From Rhodopseudomonas pseudopalustris (GTDB lineage Bacteria > Pseudomonadota > Alphaproteobacteria > Rhizobiales > Xanthobacteraceae), in NCBI RefSeq assembly GCF_900110435.1, contig NZ_FODT01000003.1, positions 1 to 64,000 on the forward strand: 64,000 bases of DNA. Reading direction: 5' to 3'. The notes below the pieces were generated by a model. That model made no database searches. It was not told the DNA's origin and worked only from the letters and a program-made list of their open reading frames with translations. Numbering within the stretch: the stretch's first letter is position 1; every line of letters starts with the position of its first letter. A program made the translations under genes and the position numbers. Shown piece after piece: positions 56,180 through 64,000 of the stretch.

Positions 56180-56383
56180 TCAGACCGCCTTGTCAAAGTC
56201 GGAAATCAACCGCGGCGGCCGCGAATGCGGCATCAGGCTGCGGCGATCGTGACGACCGCCGGTGTCCTCGGCCACCATGATACACCCGATCAGGGCGGTG
56301 AGGACACGCAGTTCCTCTTCGGCGTCGACCTGCACGACAGAATCGCGGCGTGCGGATTCAAGGCTGTCGTCGATGTTTGCCAT
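56180..56383 (-). CDS. Small acidic protein behind FixK-like box (67 aa)
   Basis: ATG 56383 (MANIDD), with AGGAG nine bases upstream; ATG 56389 is the alternative. The product is acidic at first (SVVQVDAEEELRVLTALIG), then basic and Pro-rich (MPHSRPPRLISDF). No family. A FixK/FNR-like box lies about 52-65 bases upstream of its start, so it is likely induced under low oxygen. Confidence 0.6.
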   Translation of the reverse strand: MANIDDSLESARRDSVVQVDAEEELRVLTALIGCIMVAEDTGGRHDRRSLMPHSRPPRLISDFDKAV

Positions 56384-56434
56384 GGGCATTTCTCCTGACC
56401 GAAGTGTGCAATAAGGCACGTGAAAATGGCAGCT

Positions 56435-56448
56435 TTGATCTTGCTCAA
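56435..56448. promoter_or_regulatory. FixK/FNR-like box
   Basis: TTGATCTTGCTCAA: nine of ten core positions match the palindrome TTGAT-N4-ATCAA. It is 52 bases upstream of the 67-aa protein (start 56383). Two Crp/Fnr regulators in this window (48729-49403 and 55252-56022) belong to the family that binds such sites. Confidence 0.6.
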
Positions 56449-56480
56449 GTTCAAAGAATTTCTTGGCCATGCGGGTTGCA

Positions 56481-56849
56481 CCGGCCGGGTCGAGCCGGCC
56501 GCTACCGAGATCGGCGCGGTGAATACAGCGCGGTATGACGCCTTCGGCATCAAGGATTTGCCGGATATCCGAACAGTCGCGCTCGCGCCCGCCTGCTGCA
56601 GGGCGATGGCCGCCAGTGGACTGTTCCTGCACACCGAGCATCCGGCGAGTTCCTCCGGGGTGAGCGACAGGTTGTCGCGGATCGGGAGCAGCGATGACTA
56701 CAGCCGGGCCGCGATCGAGGCGCCGGCGATCGGTTCCACCGGTTGCAGGTTCGGATTCGAAGTCGATTGCCGTGAGAGTCGATTACTCGAGGCTGTTTCG
56801 CGGGAACTTTTTCGTCGATCGCCGACGACGCCATCGTCACGCCTTTCAC
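56481..56849 (-). pseudogene. Probable decayed small gene
   Basis: The minus strand starts with ATG 56834 (MASSAIDEKVPAKQPRVIDS) but the coding-like reading shifts frame after about 25 codons (to NPNLQPVEPIAGASIAARL, TAG, then IRDNLSLTPEELAGCSVC). No single frame holds the whole. This pattern suggests a frameshift and stop in a formerly continuous gene, but I do not recognise the family. Confidence 0.3.
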
Positions 56850-57195
56850 AATTGAACCGGACCGGCGATTGTTCCAACTACCAACTAATCGACGGTCGTT
56901 GACGGGGCCACCGGCAAGATCAACCGTGGACTACGCTTCGTATTCCGCAATTCGGGCAGACATTCCGTGCGCGTGTCGAAAAGCTGTGACGGCGCGACGA
57001 TTCGTTCATGCAGCGTTCTGCGCGATGCGTCGGCCGGGAAGGACTTGGGATGGAGCGACTTGGCACCGATCACGATTGCGTTGCTACGTCGCCCCGCCAA
57101 AGCCCATCGCAGGACATGTTGCACGATCTGCTGTACCAATCGTATCGAGCACCGTCCGCATTGCGGGCGAAGGCTTGGCCCAAAAGCGGATAGCG
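56850..57195. other. Intergenic of 346 bp before the hybrid kinase
   Basis: No gene seen. The frame that opens at 56869 runs into the kinase but its first 109 codons lack a ribosome site and protein-like pattern. Confidence 0.45.
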
Positions 57196-59463
57196 ATGAT
57201 TTCCGAGAACCCCGAGGCATCGATCCTTCGCGCGCTGATCAAAGCCGCACCCGACGGTGTTCTCCTGGTCGACCCTCAACAACGCATCGTGCTGTTCAAT
57301 CAAGCCTGCGAAGACCTGTTCGGTTGGACGGCCCGCGAGGCGCTCGGCGAGGAAATCGCCAAGCTGATCCCAGACTGGCGCGAGCTTTCCCGAAGCACGC
57401 ACCGGTCCTCGGCGCTGGCACGGCGCAAGGATGGAGCCTCCTTCACCATCGCGCTGTCGACGGCGCCCGTCCCGACCGGGGATGCGGATTTCCACGTCGT
57501 GCTGGCGCGCAAACGCGATGAGGATGTTCTTCCGCGCGCCGACCGCAACGTCGACGAACACAGCTTCCGGCGATTGGTCGAAGGCGTCACCGACTATGCC
57601 ATCTTCATGCTCGATATCCACGGCTGCGTCAGCAGCTGGAACCGCGGTGCCGAGCGGATCAAGCAATATACCGCCGCTGAAATCCTCGGCCGGCATTTCA
57701 GCGAGTTCTACCCGGAAGAGCAACGCGCAAGCGGCGAGCCGGCGCGGAACCTCGACCTCGCGCGCGACAACGGCCGCTTCGAAACCACCGGCTGGCGGCA
57801 GCGCAAGGACGGCAGCCAGTTCTGGGCCCATGTGGTGCTCGAACCGCTGCGCGACGAGAACGGCGCGCTGATCGGCTACGCCAAGGTGGCCACCGACATC
57901 ACCGAACAGCGCCGCGCCGAGCAAGTGATCCGCGAGGCGGATGCGCGCATCCACACGTTGATCGAGACGGTGGTCGACGGCGTTATCCTGAGCGATCGGC
58001 TGGGCCGGATCCGAACCTTCAACCTCGCCTGCCACCGGCTGTTCGGTTACGAGGCCGAGGACGTGATCGGCCGACACATCTCGATGCTGCTGCCGGCGAC
58101 GAGCGCCGATGAAGTGCACTCATTCTTCCGCCACGGGGCGTACGCCGGCGAACACGACCGGATCGGCAGCGTTCGCGAAATGACCGGACTGCGCCGCGAC
58201 GGCCGGACTTTCCCGATGGATCTGTCGATCGGCGAGACCATGCAGGACGGCGAGTCGGTATTCGTCGTGGTGGTCCACGACCTCACCGACCGCAAGCGGA
58301 CCGAGGAACAGTTGGTCCAGGCGCAGAAGATGGAGACGGTCGGCCAGCTGTCCGGCGGCATCGCGCACGACTTCAACAATCTGCTGACCGTGATCGTCGG
58401 CAACGCCGAGTTTCTCGGCGATCAGCTCAAGGCGCGGCAGGATCTGCGTAGCCTCGCGCGGGACATCAGCCGCGCCGGCCAGCGCGGCGCGGAACTGACG
58501 CAGCGCCTGCTCGCCTTCAGCCGACGGCAGACGCTGAAGCCCGTCGAACTCGATTGCAATGAACTCGTGGATTCGATGCACAAGCTGCTGCGGCCGACAC
58601 TGCGGGAAGACATCGTGATCGACACCGATCTCGACCCCGGCCTGCGCACCGCCTATGCCGACCGCTCCCAGCTCGAATCCGCGATCCTCAATCTCGCGCT
58701 CAACGCGCAGGACGCGATGCTTGGCGGCGGCAGGCTCAGCATCACCACGTCGAACGTCTCGCTCGATGCCTCGTACCAGGTCGTCAACCAGGACGTTCGC
58801 CCGGGCGACTACGTGCTGGTCTCGGTCACCGACAACGGCTCGGGGATGCCGAGGGAGGTGCTCGAGCATGTGTTCGAACCGTTCTACACGACCAAGGAAG
58901 TCGGCAAGGGTTCGGGCCTCGGGCTCAGCATGGTGTACGGCTTCGTCAAGCAGTCGAACGGCCACGTTTCTGTGTACAGCGAGCCCGGCCTCGGCACCAC
59001 GGTGCGGCTTTATCTGCCGGCGATCGCGACCGGGCAGCCGGCAAGCGCCGAGACCGCCGACGTGACCGAGCACCTGCCGTCGCGCGGCGAAGTCGTGCTG
59101 ATCGTCGAGGATGACCCGTTCGTCCGCTCCTATGCGGTGATGTGCCTGCGCAGTCTCGGCTACATCGTCATCGCCGCGATCGACGGCGCCGACGCGCTGC
59201 AGACGCTCGATGGCGACGGCCACATCGACGTGCTGTTCACCGATATCGTGATGCCCGGCGGGATCAGTGGATGGGAGCTCGCCGAGACCGCGATGCTGAA
59301 GCGGCCCGGCCTGCACGTGCTGCTGACGTCGGGCTACGCGCTCGACACCATCGCCGGGCGGAGCCGCGGCGGCGGCCTGCCGGTCCTGAACAAGCCCTAC
59401 CGCAAGGCCGATCTGGCGAGGCGACTGCGTGAGGTGATCGATACGCCCAGATCGCAGCGCTGA
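57196..59463 (+). CDS. Hybrid sensor histidine kinase with three PAS domains
   Basis: Cytoplasmic kinase of 755 aa: PAS1 (about 8-110), PAS2 with [17 protein letters not shown] (about 120-245), PAS3 with [18 protein letters not shown] (about 255-370). HisKA with His391 in GGIAHDFNN, HATPase with [10 protein letters not shown] and [11 protein letters not shown], then a C-terminal receiver with Asp683 in LFTDIVMP. All catalytic motifs appear intact. No transmembrane segment. ATG 57196 is used; the frame upstream to 56869 is not credible. The receiver could pass phosphate to an HPt protein such as that at 25018. Confidence 0.95.
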   Translation: MISENPEASILRALIKAAPDGVLLVDPQQRIVLFNQACEDLFGWTAREALGEEIAKLIPDWRELSRSTHRSSALARRKDGASFTIALSTAPVPTGDADFHVVLARKRDEDVLPRADRNVDEHSFRRLVEGVTDYAIFMLDIHGCVSSWNRGAERIKQYTAAEILGRHFSEFYPEEQRASGEPARNLDLARDNGRFETTGWRQRKDGSQFWAHVVLEPLRDENGALIGYAKVATDITEQRRAEQVIREADARIHTLIETVVDGVILSDRLGRIRTFNLACHRLFGYEAEDVIGRHISMLLPATSADEVHSFFRHGAYAGEHDRIGSVREMTGLRRDGRTFPMDLSIGETMQDGESVFVVVVHDLTDRKRTEEQLVQAQKMETVGQLSGGIAHDFNNLLTVIVGNAEFLGDQLKARQDLRSLARDISRAGQRGAELTQRLLAFSRRQTLKPVELDCNELVDSMHKLLRPTLREDIVIDTDLDPGLRTAYADRSQLESAILNLALNAQDAMLGGGRLSITTSNVSLDASYQVVNQDVRPGDYVLVSVTDNGSGMPREVLEHVFEPFYTTKEVGKGSGLGLSMVYGFVKQSNGHVSVYSEPGLGTTVRLYLPAIATGQPASAETADVTEHLPSRGEVVLIVEDDPFVRSYAVMCLRSLGYIVIAAIDGADALQTLDGDGHIDVLFTDIVMPGGISGWELAETAMLKRPGLHVLLTSGYALDTIAGRSRGGGLPVLNKPYRKADLARRLREVIDTPRSQR

Positions 59464-59542
59464 GCCTCGAATGCTAACGAGGCGTTAACCCTGACCATCC
59501 TAGGGTTACCAAATTGCGTTCCGGCCGAGCAACGGAAATCCC

Positions 59543-60154
59543 GTGCACTTGCAGAAGCAGACCATCCAGCCGGCCACGGCCGAGCGGCGGCGATTCCAGC
59601 GGGTCAAGCTGCACCTGCTGGGACGCTACATGCTGCCGGATCGGCGGGAGTTTCCCTGCCAGGTGATCAACATGTCGCCGGGCGGTCTTGCGATGCTGGC
59701 GCCGGGGATCGGCAATGTCGGCGACCGCGTCATCGCCTATCTCGACCACATCGGCCGCGTCGAGGGAAAGATCACCCGGATCATCGACAACGGCTTCGCG
59801 ATGACGGTCGGCGCGACGCCGCGCAAGCGCGACAAGCTCGCCGCGCAACTGACCTGGCTCGCCAACCGCGACATCCTCAACCTGCCGGAAGACCGCCGCC
59901 ACGATCGTATCGTGCCGCGCAATCCGATTTCGCTGCTCACCCTTCAGGACGGCAGCCGGATGACCTGCCGCATCATCGACATGTCGCGCTCCGGTGCGGC
60001 GATCGCAGCCGAGCATCGGCCGCCGATGAACTCGCAGGTGTCGCTCGGCCGCGTCCAGGCGCGCGTCGTGCGATATCTCGAAGACGGCTTCGCACTGGAG
60101 TTCGTCCACGAGCAGCTCGAAGAAACCCTCGAAGACAGCGTTACCGCGCGGTGA
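59543..60154 (+). CDS. Tandem PilZ-domain protein
   Basis: c-di-GMP-binding protein of 203 aa with two PilZ domains. First: RRFQRVKL (RxxxR) and NMSPGGLAM ((D/N)xSxxG). Second: RRHDRIVPR and DMSRSGAAI. Both sets of binding residues look complete. No other domain, so it probably acts as an effector or adaptor. GTG 59543 is the start (AACGGA upstream). It lies between the hybrid kinase and a LapG-like protease gene. Confidence 0.93.
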   Translation: MHLQKQTIQPATAERRRFQRVKLHLLGRYMLPDRREFPCQVINMSPGGLAMLAPGIGNVGDRVIAYLDHIGRVEGKITRIIDNGFAMTVGATPRKRDKLAAQLTWLANRDILNLPEDRRHDRIVPRNPISLLTLQDGSRMTCRIIDMSRSGAAIAAEHRPPMNSQVSLGRVQARVVRYLEDGFALEFVHEQLEETLEDSVTAR

Positions 60155-60315
60155 ACGCTCGCGGCCCCGCGGCCGCCCCCTGACAGCTCTGCATCGGCCT
60201 GCCGCGCGTCTGTTCAGCCGCGCGCCGACGCACGCGCCCGAGCCGGCGATGGTTAATCCGCGCGATTGTTGAACCCGAATTCGCAGCGGCCGCAACGCGT
60301 TGCGGCCTAATCCCT

Positions 60316-60410
60316 CAAATTTGAATCAATTACAGTCTTGTCAAATTTTACGCGTATTTGATTCAAGTATAGAACGAACATCCGAACAATTTTACGAGTA
60401 TTCGTCTCAA
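60316..60410. promoter_or_regulatory. AT-rich region with imperfect direct repeats
   Basis: Unusually AT-rich for this genome. Two ~24-bp copies are similar: 60342-60366 and 60387-60410 (shared TTTTACG-GTATT and TCAA). A third partial motif (CAAATTTGAATCAATT) lies at 60316-60331. Their spacing of 45 bp, about four helical turns, upstream of the protease gene suggests regulator binding; inference only. Confidence 0.4.
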
Positions 60411-60485
60411 CTCTACTTGTTTGATTTAGCAGCCCTGCAAAGCGTTTGTGCAAATCATGGTCCCAACAAGAAAGCGGGGGCCACA

Positions 60486-61109
60486 ATGCTTGTTAGCAGG
60501 GGATTTCGGACGGGACTGATCATCGCAGCGGCGATCGTCACGATGACGGCGGCAGCACAAGCGGGAGAGAAAGTTCGCTACGCCAGCATCGGCGATACGA
60601 CGCGTGCGCCGATCGGATGGATCGAATTCTGCGCCGAGAATCCCGGCGAATGCCGCGGCGGCCGAAACCAGGCGCGCGACATCGTGCTGACGCCGATCGC
60701 TTGGCGCGATCTACTGAAGGTCAATCGCTGGGTCAACGACAACGTCAAGCCGCTGACCGACATGGACCACTGGGGCGTGATCGAGAAATGGTCGATGCCG
60801 ACCGACGGCTCCGGCGACTGCGAGGACTACGTGCTGCTCAAGCGCAAGATGCTGATCGACGCCGGATGGCCGCGCGAAGCTCTGCTGATCACCGTGGTCC
60901 GCGACAAGAAGAACGAAGGTCACGCGGTGCTGACGGTGAAGACCGACAAGGGCGAGTTCGTTCTCGACAATCAGAACGAGGATGTCGTCGCCTGGACCGA
61001 GACCGGCTACCGCTTCGTCAAGCGTCAGTCGCAAACCGAAGCGAATGAATGGGTTGCTCTCGGCGATTCCCGCCCGGCCGTCGCTACCGCCAGCGCGCAA
61101 CAGCGCTGA
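60486..61109 (+). CDS. LapG-like transglutaminase-fold cysteine protease (BTLCP)
   Basis: Periplasmic protein of 207 aa with a signal peptide (GLIIAAAIVTMTAAAQA). Bacterial transglutaminase-like cysteine proteinase: triad Cys112 in GSGDCEDYV, His146 in EGHAVLT, and Asp161 in FVLDNQ. The N-terminal WIEFCAENPGEC region is the family hallmark. Relatives (LapG) cut surface adhesins under c-di-GMP control through LapD. ATG 60486 has GGGGG upstream. It lies next to a PilZ gene. Ends before a strong terminator. Confidence 0.92.
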   Translation: MLVSRGFRTGLIIAAAIVTMTAAAQAGEKVRYASIGDTTRAPIGWIEFCAENPGECRGGRNQARDIVLTPIAWRDLLKVNRWVNDNVKPLTDMDHWGVIEKWSMPTDGSGDCEDYVLLKRKMLIDAGWPREALLITVVRDKKNEGHAVLTVKTDKGEFVLDNQNEDVVAWTETGYRFVKRQSQTEANEWVALGDSRPAVATASAQQR

Positions 61110-61206
61110 AGCGACGACAGCAAGCGATCGAACCACGACAGGAGAATTTCGGAATACACGATCCGGTCAAATCCCCACCCCTCCCCGTCCCAGATCGGAT
61201 CGTGCG

Positions 61207-61243
61207 CGGCCAGCCTCCCCCAAGGCTGGCCGCAACTTTTTTG
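61207..61243 (+). terminator. Strong intrinsic terminator after LapG-like gene
   Basis: Stem GCGGCCAGCCT / AGGCTGGCCGC with a 6-base loop, then AACTTTTTT. It is between convergent genes. Confidence 0.9.
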
Positions 61244-61302
61244 GGGCGAGACAAACGAGCGTGCGCTGAAAGCTGAATGAGCGGCCGTCTTGGGATCGGC
61301 GC

Positions 61303-61836
61303 TTAGTTGTCTTCCGCTACGCGCTGCATCGCGACCTTGGTGCGGCGCTTCAGCATTTCGAGCTTGGCCTTGACGTCGTTCATGGCCGCGGCGTCGAAGT
61401 CGCGGAAAATATATTCGTGCAGCGCCTCCCAGCGCGGCATCAGCTCCGTCATCTTTTGCCGCGCCGTCTCCGACAGCGACATCAACACCACGCGCGCGTC
61501 GGTGGTCGAGGTGACGCGGTTGATCAACCCCAGTCGCTCGAGGATCTTGGTCTGCGTCGTCACGAAGGTCGAGACCGCGTGGATCTTTTCCGACACATCG
61601 CCAACCGACACGCCATTGCCTTTGTCGAGATCGCTGATCGCCATCAGGATCAGCCATTGCGACCCGCTGATGCCGAACAGTTTCGCCCAGGCGCGACGGA
61701 TGTCTTCGAGATTGTTGCTGATCGAGACGAAGTCCCAGATCACCTGATACGACAGGTCACAGTCCGCAGTGCCGGGCGCCTTCGCGGGCTCGAGTGCGGT
61801 CACTTTGATCTTCTGAGCGTTATGCCGGTACGGCAT
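61303..61836 (-). CDS. MarR family transcriptional regulator
   Basis: Winged-helix regulator of 177 aa: dimer helices (DLSYQVIWDFVSISNNLEDI), then the recognition region (SVGDVSEKIHAVSTFVTTQT, KILERLGLINRV) and wing (TSTTDARVVLMSLSETAR). It is divergent from the porin gene, so it may regulate it. ATG 61836 follows GGAGG; a longer frame to 62025 is less likely. Confidence 0.92.
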   Translation of the reverse strand: MPYRHNAQKIKVTALEPAKAPGTADCDLSYQVIWDFVSISNNLEDIRRAWAKLFGISGSQWLILMAISDLDKGNGVSVGDVSEKIHAVSTFVTTQTKILERLGLINRVTSTTDARVVLMSLSETARQKMTELMPRWEALHEYIFRDFDAAAMNDVKAKLEMLKRRTKVAMQRVAEDN

Positions 61837-62370
61837 TCGGCAGGCCTCCGATCCCGACGTTTCCCTGAGTTGTCCATTCGTTCGAATCCACCTCGTTAGC
61901 GATGGGCGGAATGTAATTTGGTGAGGCATAGCGCGGCGCAATTTACAACCACAGTAATACTTTCTCGACCCAGCGCTGGATGGCATGCCCTCGGCGCCGC
62001 CGCTGAGGAGAAGCCTCACGCGCAATTCTGTTTCAGATTCAGCAAATTATCTCCCGAACTCGGGATCGACCGGGTTGAATAAAGCGCGCCATGCCTGATC
62101 CTTCAGTATGACGGAATCATGACGCAGTGTTGCGTGCTTACCACAGGTTCCCCAAATGAAGATAGGTATCTTTGTTTGGTCCTTTCAATAGCTAACTTTG
62201 TTATGTATCGAGTCTCTGACGGACGGAGGGGGGCACCTCGAAGTCATCCCTGCCCAACGAGAGGCCACGCAGGATCTGCGGGCTCTCCCAGGGTGGTTCG
62301 CGGGTGATACCGTGCGGCCGATGCTTGAAGCCGACGGCGTTGCCCAAAAAGGCAAACTTGGAGGTTTCAA
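61837..62370. other. Divergent regulatory region (534 bp)
   Basis: No gene seen. Between MarR and porin, so both promoters are here. An AT-rich stretch at 62160-62215 is a candidate porin promoter, with a leader of about 150 bases and GGAGG at 62360-62364. Confidence 0.5.
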
Positions 62371-63867
62371 ATGAATTTCGTTAAGGGGCTGTTGCTGGGC
62401 AGCACGGCCGCGTTGATGGCGACGACCGCACAGGCCGCCGACCTTCCGCTCAAGGCCAAGGCCGTCGAATACGTCAAGATCTGCTCGCTCTACGGCGCGG
62501 GCTTCTACTACGTCCCCGGCACCGACACCTGCATCAAGCTCGGCGGCTACACCCGCGCTGAAGTCGCGTTCAACGCGTCGGGCATGACCGAGACCCCGGC
62601 CTGGAACGGCAATGCCGGCCAGGGCAACCGCCTGTCCAACAACACCATCTTCCGGTCGCGTCAGGACATCAACATCGACACCCGCACCGCCACCGAATAC
62701 GGCGTTGTGCGCACCTATTTCGACTCGGTGTTCACCTGGACCAGCGGTGGCTCGGCTTCGACCGTTGCGGGCGGCGAACTCGGCGTGTACTTCGCCTTCG
62801 TGCAGTTCGCCGGCTTCACCTTCGGTAAGGCGGTGTCGCAGTTCTCGACCCCGTGGAACGGCACCCCGGGCAACATCACTTCGAACCTGCTCGGCGGCGA
62901 CGACACCTCGACCGGCGTGAACCAGGTCGCCTACACCGCCGAATTCGGCAACGGCGTGAGCGGATCGGTCAGCCTCGAAGATCAGTCCAGCTATCGCCAG
63001 GCCCAGGGCGTCTCCGGCGTCTTCAACACCACCGGCCTTGGTGCGAGCGGCACGACCCAGAACACCCCAGTGAGCTGGCTCTCGGGCGCCGGCCCGGGCG
63101 TGAACTACATCGCCGGCACGCAGGTTCCTGACATCGTCGGCAAGATCCGCGTCGACCAGGCCTGGGGCCTGTTCCAGGTGTCGGCGGCTGCGCATCAGAT
63201 CCGCGCCAGCTACTACAACCCGACCCTCGAGACCACCGGCCATCCTGACGACAAGTGGGGCTACGCCGTGCTCGCCGCGCTGTCGCTCAAGAACCTGCCG
63301 ACCGGCCCCGGCGACAGCATCAACCTCGATGCGACCTATGCCGACGGCGCGATCCGCTACGTGATCGGCGGCACCAGCCCGAACAACTTCTCGATGTTCG
63401 GCAACAACGCGCTCGGCGCGTACCAGTCCATCGCGATCGGTTCCGCGGTCGACGGCGTGTTCACCACCGGCGGCGGCATCGAGACCACCAAGGCCTGGGG
63501 CATCCGCGGCGCGTTCAACCACAACTGGACTCCGCAGTGGTCGACTTCGATCTTCGGCGCTTATTCGTCGGTCGACTTCGGCGGCACCGGCGGCGCCCTC
63601 TACACCACCGGCCTCCGCAACGCGATCGGTGGGAACTTCACGGGCACCCCGAACTTCAACATCGCGCAGATCGGCACCCGCACTGCGTGGACTCCGGTCA
63701 AGAACCTGACGTTCTCGGGCGAAGTGATCTACACCCGCATCGACCAGAACTACGAAGGTACGACGAACGCGGTCAACGCCGGCGCAACCAAGCCGACCAG
63801 CGCTGTCTACCAGTTCAAGGACCAAGATACCTGGACCGGCGCGCTCCGCGTCCAGCGGACGTTCTAA
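62371..63867 (+). CDS. Outer-membrane porin (Bradyrhizobium/Omp2b type)
   Basis: Porin of 498 aa with signal peptide (GLLLGSTAALMATTAQAA) and N-terminal hallmark KAVEYVKICSLYGAGFYYVP, then TCIKLGGYTRAEV. Alternating beta strands follow; the C-terminal strand ends in Phe (WTGALRVQRTF), as needed by the assembly machinery. Function: general diffusion across the outer membrane. ATG 62371 with GGAGG seven bases upstream. High codon bias suggests strong expression. It ends before a terminator. Confidence 0.96.
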   Translation: MNFVKGLLLGSTAALMATTAQAADLPLKAKAVEYVKICSLYGAGFYYVPGTDTCIKLGGYTRAEVAFNASGMTETPAWNGNAGQGNRLSNNTIFRSRQDINIDTRTATEYGVVRTYFDSVFTWTSGGSASTVAGGELGVYFAFVQFAGFTFGKAVSQFSTPWNGTPGNITSNLLGGDDTSTGVNQVAYTAEFGNGVSGSVSLEDQSSYRQAQGVSGVFNTTGLGASGTTQNTPVSWLSGAGPGVNYIAGTQVPDIVGKIRVDQAWGLFQVSAAAHQIRASYYNPTLETTGHPDDKWGYAVLAALSLKNLPTGPGDSINLDATYADGAIRYVIGGTSPNNFSMFGNNALGAYQSIAIGSAVDGVFTTGGGIETTKAWGIRGAFNHNWTPQWSTSIFGAYSSVDFGGTGGALYTTGLRNAIGGNFTGTPNFNIAQIGTRTAWTPVKNLTFSGEVIYTRIDQNYEGTTNAVNAGATKPTSAVYQFKDQDTWTGALRVQRTF

Positions 63868-63902
63868 CTTGTAACGAAAGGAAACATGTAAACCTCCAGG
63901 AA

Positions 63903-63931
63903 CCTCCGGCGATGCCCCGCCGGAGGTTTTC
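63903..63931 (+). terminator. Intrinsic terminator after porin gene
   Basis: Stem CCTCCGGCG / CGCCGGAGG (approximately 63904-63912 and 63919-63927), then TTTT. It lies about 40 bases after the porin stop. Confidence 0.85.
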
Positions 63932-64000
63932 CTGTTTGTGGGGACCGCTGAGCTGCGCCGGGTAGCAGACGAGAACTCATCGACAGATCGAACTGATAGC

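Noticed and set aside
58120-59316. 398-codon minus-strand frame
   Set aside because: Shadow of the hybrid kinase; no domain.
62185-63825. 546-codon minus-strand frame
   Set aside because: Shadow of the porin gene.

Overview
The window looks like chromosomal DNA of a Nitrobacteraceae/Bradyrhizobiaceae alphaproteobacterium, most like Rhodopseudomonas. Grounds for this: high GC with strong GC3 coding bias; a Bradyrhizobium-type porin and an Omp25-type barrel; DUF2336, HWE-kinase, FixK/Crp and LapG-like families typical of the group; many small conserved proteins; and several families of short palindromic intergenic repeats. It is housekeeping and regulatory chromosome. I see no prophage, insertion sequence, CRISPR array or rRNA operon. 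Three tRNA genes are present (Gly-TCC, Tyr-GTA, Thr-TGT), all on the minus strand.

Layout. 0-4 kb: phosphotransferase and acyl-CoA dehydrogenase with a divergent TetR regulator (acyl-CoA catabolism), then tRNA-Gly. 4-13.7 kb: DUF4142 protein, glgX, transglutaminase-like protein, DUF2177 protein, an HtrA-type protease, a DEAD-box helicase and an M50 membrane protease. 13.7-15.8 kb: a gene-poor stretch with decayed fragments (one MetQ/NlpA-like, one possibly nitrogenase-like). 15.8-24.2 kb: membrane protein, tRNAs, rlmB, exported proteins, a run of single-helix microproteins, an Omp25-like barrel, a lipoprotein, a TPR protein and nadK. 24.4-29.4 kb: a signalling group (response regulator, HPt protein, DUF2336 protein, lytic transglycosylase, unknown protein). 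29.4-35.3 kb: hisI, folE, Fe-S scaffold, ClpP-fold exported protein, yidD, a membrane-anchored repeat protein and a DUF3750 protein. 35.5-41 kb: sulfatase remnant, esterase, catalase-like protein, cold-shock protein, small proteins and an MFS transporter. 41-44.7 kb: thrS, a higBA toxin-antitoxin pair and a nitroreductase. 44.7-49.9 kb: a PAS-GGDEF-EAL gene split by an amber codon, an HWE kinase, a zinc-ribbon protein and a Crp/FixK-type regulator in an overlapping group with small proteins. 50-57 kb: exported protein, patatin, CBS protein, rhomboid, a candidate small RNA, a PAS protein, a second Crp-type regulator and a small protein behind a FixK/FNR-like box. 57-64 kb: a three-PAS hybrid histidine kinase, a two-PilZ protein, a LapG-like protease, a MarR regulator and a porin.

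How it fits together. The window is rich in signalling: phosphorelay parts, c-di-GMP parts (GGDEF-EAL, PilZ, LapG-like protease) and two Crp/Fnr-type regulators. The observations I rate highest are the amber-interrupted GGDEF-EAL gene, a poly-C frameshift, the palindromic elements whose ends supply stop codons, a probable unannotated small RNA of about 170 nt, and the PilZ/LapG-like neighbourhood. I did not find a clearly new multi-gene system. All family calls come from reading motifs in translations; no database search was run.
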